Assembly (NCBI GenBank): GCA_035504735.1
Contig: DATJRJ010000059.1
Location: 1 to 8,638, forward strand
Origin: JAJPIG01 sp035504735
GTDB taxonomy: Bacteria; Desulfobacterota; Binatia; Binatales; Binataceae
DNA: 8,638 bases
Direction: 5' to 3'
Part shown: positions 6,881 through 8,638 of the stretch, in pieces
Position numbering within the stretch: the first letter of the stretch is position 1
How the letters are laid out: each line of letters begins with the position of its first letter
The notes under the pieces: generated by a model
Seen by the model: the letters and a program-made list of their open reading frames with translations, nothing else
The model's database searches: none
Told to the model about the DNA's origin: nothing
Program-made: the position numbers and the translations under genes

Positions 6881-8367
6881 CCGCGATGCGCCAACCGGGG
6901 ACCCTCCAAACGTTGCATTCGCGCAGCCAGCAGGCTTGGCGCGTGGAGGCCGGTCTGCGCTTTCTTTCGATGGTCACTCCCGCATACGCCGAAGCAAAGT
7001 GGGTCGCAAGGCAAGCGCACCGGCGGGCGGTCGCCGATCTCGTCACCTTGGGTAAACTGTCGTCGGGTTCGTACAACATCATCCAAAAAGAGCCGACCGG
7101 GGAGACGCGGTACATCACACATTTCGCCTCCGGAGCCGGTCGCAACTGGGACGGCGGCTTTCCACCTGAGGTGGACGCCTTTGAGACGGTTGAAATCGAC
7201 CTCACCCGCGCGGCGACCGGTACCACCGTGGCTGACGCCGTCGCCGACGCGGCCCGGTCGATCTCTCCAACGGCGGCCAAAACCGTCGCAGCCAAAATCG
7301 CCAAGCTGGGGCCAGCGCCAGGGGAACCGCCGCTGGCCGCGCTTAGCATTCTTTATTGGGGTGCAGATCAAACGGGCTTCCAATCCACAAATATGAGCTC
7401 ACTCGCTGTCTGGCTGGTCGAATTCTTTCAGCAAGCGCTGATCATCCGCAGCGATCAGCGGAGTGAGCAGGCCGACGCTATCGAGAGATATGGAAACAAT
7501 CTTCTCGCCCAATACCGTGACCACTCCCAACCCGGCCTCAAAGTCGTATATCTGCTGCTTCTGCTTGAGATCTGGCGCGCGGCATTGCCAGACTGGCCCT
7601 TCGGGGGAGTCAACTGGGTTTGCGGTGCCATGGATTGTTCGCATCCACTGTGCGCCGCGCATCGTAACGCCGCGCATCGTAACAATGTCTTATCGGCCAC
7701 GCGATCTCTGCCCGGGTTCCTCGGCTCTGGCCCGGCGATGCGCGAGGTTTACTCCTACACCCTCAAGAACACGGCCACTGTCGGCGGCGTCTTTCACGCG
7801 ATCCTGGCGCAGCCGCATGGATCGCGTTGGTTGAGTCGCGCCGGAACGGCAATGTTGCGGGCGGCCGAGGAGCTGCGCGGCAAGCTCCCTCAGCCGGCAT
7901 CAGCCGAACGGTTCTACTCGATCCAACATGAGATCATGGTCTTCGCGCCAGCGGCCGAAGTTGCCTTCGACCAGATGTTAGCCGACCGTAGCCATACGGC
8001 GGGGCCCGAGGTGAGCCGCTTTAAACACGCTGCCGATGAAATCAAGGCACGCGCCGGAAACGCTGTTGGGCTGGATTTCGAGAATGCGATTAATTTACGG
8101 CCCATGTTTGAATGCCAAGCCGATCTACTCGAACTCCGCAAGCGATCGCCCGCCGACGCAGAGGCACTCCTGCAGAAATGGCTGCATGACGAGACGATGT
8201 TTCCCATTCTCTGGGAACCTTTCCTTTCGGGTCTGACCGACGAACTCCCGTTCGCAGATAAGGGGCTCGGTCCACGGATGTTGAGGAGCCTCTCGCGCGC
8301 AAAAGAAGTAATTTCGCGGCTCGTTTTAAAAGACGGCAGCGGATCCGGCGGGTCATTAACTGACTAA
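6877..8367 (+). CDS. Unrecognised 496-aa protein, cargo of the integrase element
   Basis: Begins at the GTG at 6877 in a 4-base overlap with the preceding stop; an ATG three codons later is the alternative. Visible blocks: an N-terminal helical part (1-60), a region RYITHFASGAGRNWDGGF (79-96) rich in Gly and aromatics, an Ala-rich stretch (112-143), a hydrophobic helix VVYLLLLLEIWRAALP (223-238), a Cys/His cluster WVCGAMDCSHPLC (247-259) that could bind a metal, and a helical C-terminal half ending in a Gly/Ser tail. Codons 260-269 are a tandem repeat AAHRN-AAHRN from a 15-bp duplication. No nuclease, ATPase, transposase or methylase motif is visible, and the hydrophobic helix looks too short and isolated for a membrane protein. 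I do not recognise it. Pairing with the 165-aa protein behind a recombinase suggests a two-gene accessory module, possibly defence, but the sequence does not prove that. Confidence 0.75.
   Translation: MTAMRQPGTLQTLHSRSQQAWRVEAGLRFLSMVTPAYAEAKWVARQAHRRAVADLVTLGKLSSGSYNIIQKEPTGETRYITHFASGAGRNWDGGFPPEVDAFETVEIDLTRAATGTTVADAVADAARSISPTAAKTVAAKIAKLGPAPGEPPLAALSILYWGADQTGFQSTNMSSLAVWLVEFFQQALIIRSDQRSEQADAIERYGNNLLAQYRDHSQPGLKVVYLLLLLEIWRAALPDWPFGGVNWVCGAMDCSHPLCAAHRNAAHRNNVLSATRSLPGFLGSGPAMREVYSYTLKNTATVGGVFHAILAQPHGSRWLSRAGTAMLRAAEELRGKLPQPASAERFYSIQHEIMVFAPAAEVAFDQMLADRSHTAGPEVSRFKHAADEIKARAGNAVGLDFENAINLRPMFECQADLLELRKRSPADAEALLQKWLHDETMFPILWEPFLSGLTDELPFADKGLGPRMLRSLSRAKEVISRLVLKDGSGSGGSLTD
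7654..7683 (+). repeat. 15-bp in-frame tandem duplication
   Basis: GCCGCGCATCGTAAC occurs twice back to back (7654-7668, 7669-7683) inside the 496-aa gene, giving AAHRN twice with no frame change. It directly follows the Cys/His cluster. It looks recent, because the two copies are identical. Confidence 0.9.
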
Positions 8368-8372
8368 GAGCC

Positions 8373-8406
8373 TCACTCGCATGTAGTCGTGATCTGTGGC
8401 GAGTGA
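8373..8406 (+). terminator. Possible weak terminator hairpin after the cargo operon
   Basis: TCACTCGC (8373-8380) can pair with GCGAGTGA (8399-8406), an 8-bp stem around an 18-base loop, starting 5 bases after the stop of the 496-aa gene. AAAATAACATTG follows instead of a T-run, so it is not a canonical intrinsic terminator; it might only slow or protect the 3' end. Confidence 0.25.
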
Positions 8407-8638
8407 AAATAACATTGTATACCAAAACCGTCGAACCAGGACGTAGACTCGTGCTCGTTCGAAATTGCACTACAGATACAGGACGTTATCATTGGTGATG
8501 CCGGGTCGGGCAGGGTGGACCGGACCTGAACCGTATCGAACGTTGCGCCTACGGACCCGGCATCCTCGCGGTTCTCCGCGCTAGACGGAACCGACGCGGG
8601 CCTTGAAGGCGCTCGGTTGCCTGCCATATACCATCCCG
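8407..8638. other. Right-hand end with no supported gene
   Basis: Apart from the candidate attachment core, I see no gene here. A minus-strand frame is open from the right edge to 8373 (ending ITTTCE-like residues), but its composition, rich in Ser, Pro and Ala with no hydrophobic-core pattern, does not look convincingly coding and it has no ribosome site. It could be the decayed end of a gene entering from the right. No tRNA is seen. Confidence 0.4.
8476..8489. repeat. Second copy of the palindrome centre, candidate partner attachment site
   Basis: ATACAGGACGTTAT matches 13 of 14 bases of the centre of the upstream palindrome (5136-5149) in the same orientation, including the whole AGGACG spacer, where a tyrosine recombinase would exchange strands. 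Outer arms are not conserved, although GATA and TATC flank the core as a short inverted repeat. It lies about 110 bases past the last cargo gene, where the far end of an integrated element would be expected. Chance similarity of a 14-mer cannot be fully excluded. Confidence 0.4.

Noticed and set aside
6445..7383. 312-codon minus-strand frame opposite the two cargo genes
   Set aside because: It straddles two plus-strand genes that have overlapping start/stop and ribosome sites; its low-complexity Arg/Gly/Ser content is typical of antisense frames in GC-rich DNA.
8373..8627. 84-codon minus-strand frame at the right end
   Set aside because: It overlaps the candidate hairpin and attachment core, has no ribosome site, and its composition does not look like a folded protein; at best it is a decayed gene end.
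1..8638. CRISPR array, tRNA or rRNA gene, insertion sequence with terminal repeats
   Set aside because: No regularly spaced repeats, no tRNA-like or rRNA stretch, and no transposase frame were seen; the only mobile signals are the tyrosine recombinases and the paired core sites.

Overview
The window reads as an accessory, recombination-scarred stretch of a GC-rich bacterial genome, probably an alphaproteobacterium. That guess rests on codon use and on the style of the integrases and of the Phd/PemK pair; no rRNA, tRNA or core gene is present to confirm it. Nothing here looks like housekeeping DNA.

Left half, minus strand (about 4052 down to 1): a compact operon of vsr (mismatch/very-short-patch type endonuclease), a 5-methylcytosine DNA methyltransferase, a large GHKL/MORC-like ATPase, and an unrecognised gene that runs off the left edge. 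The last three genes are joined by short start/stop overlaps (GTGA, then 11 nt). This matches the layout of restriction-modification loci that recruit MutL/MORC-type (paraMORC) ATPases; helicase or nuclease partners would be expected beyond the left edge. As written, both the methyltransferase (near 3250) and the ATPase (near 1890) carry a single-base deletion.

Middle (about 4065-5100, minus strand): the decayed 3' end of one tyrosine integrase abuts the start of vsr. Behind it lies a Phd/YefM-like antitoxin (intact) followed by a PemK/MazF-like toxin broken by a nonsense codon and a one-base deletion.

Right half, plus strand (about 5100-8500): a perfect 17-bp inverted repeat with a 6-bp spacer, whose centre resembles a Xer/dif core (CATAA, 6 bp, TTATGTTA). 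It sits just upstream of an intact tyrosine recombinase and overlaps a plausible promoter. After the recombinase come two co-oriented unrecognised genes (165 and 496 aa, GTGA overlap). About 110 bases past the second one, 13 of 14 bases of the palindrome centre, including the whole 6-bp spacer, recur in the same orientation. I infer that 5123-8489 may be a small integrase-borne element with a two-gene cargo of unknown function, inserted beside older mobile and defence modules. The last 270 bases hold no gene I can support.
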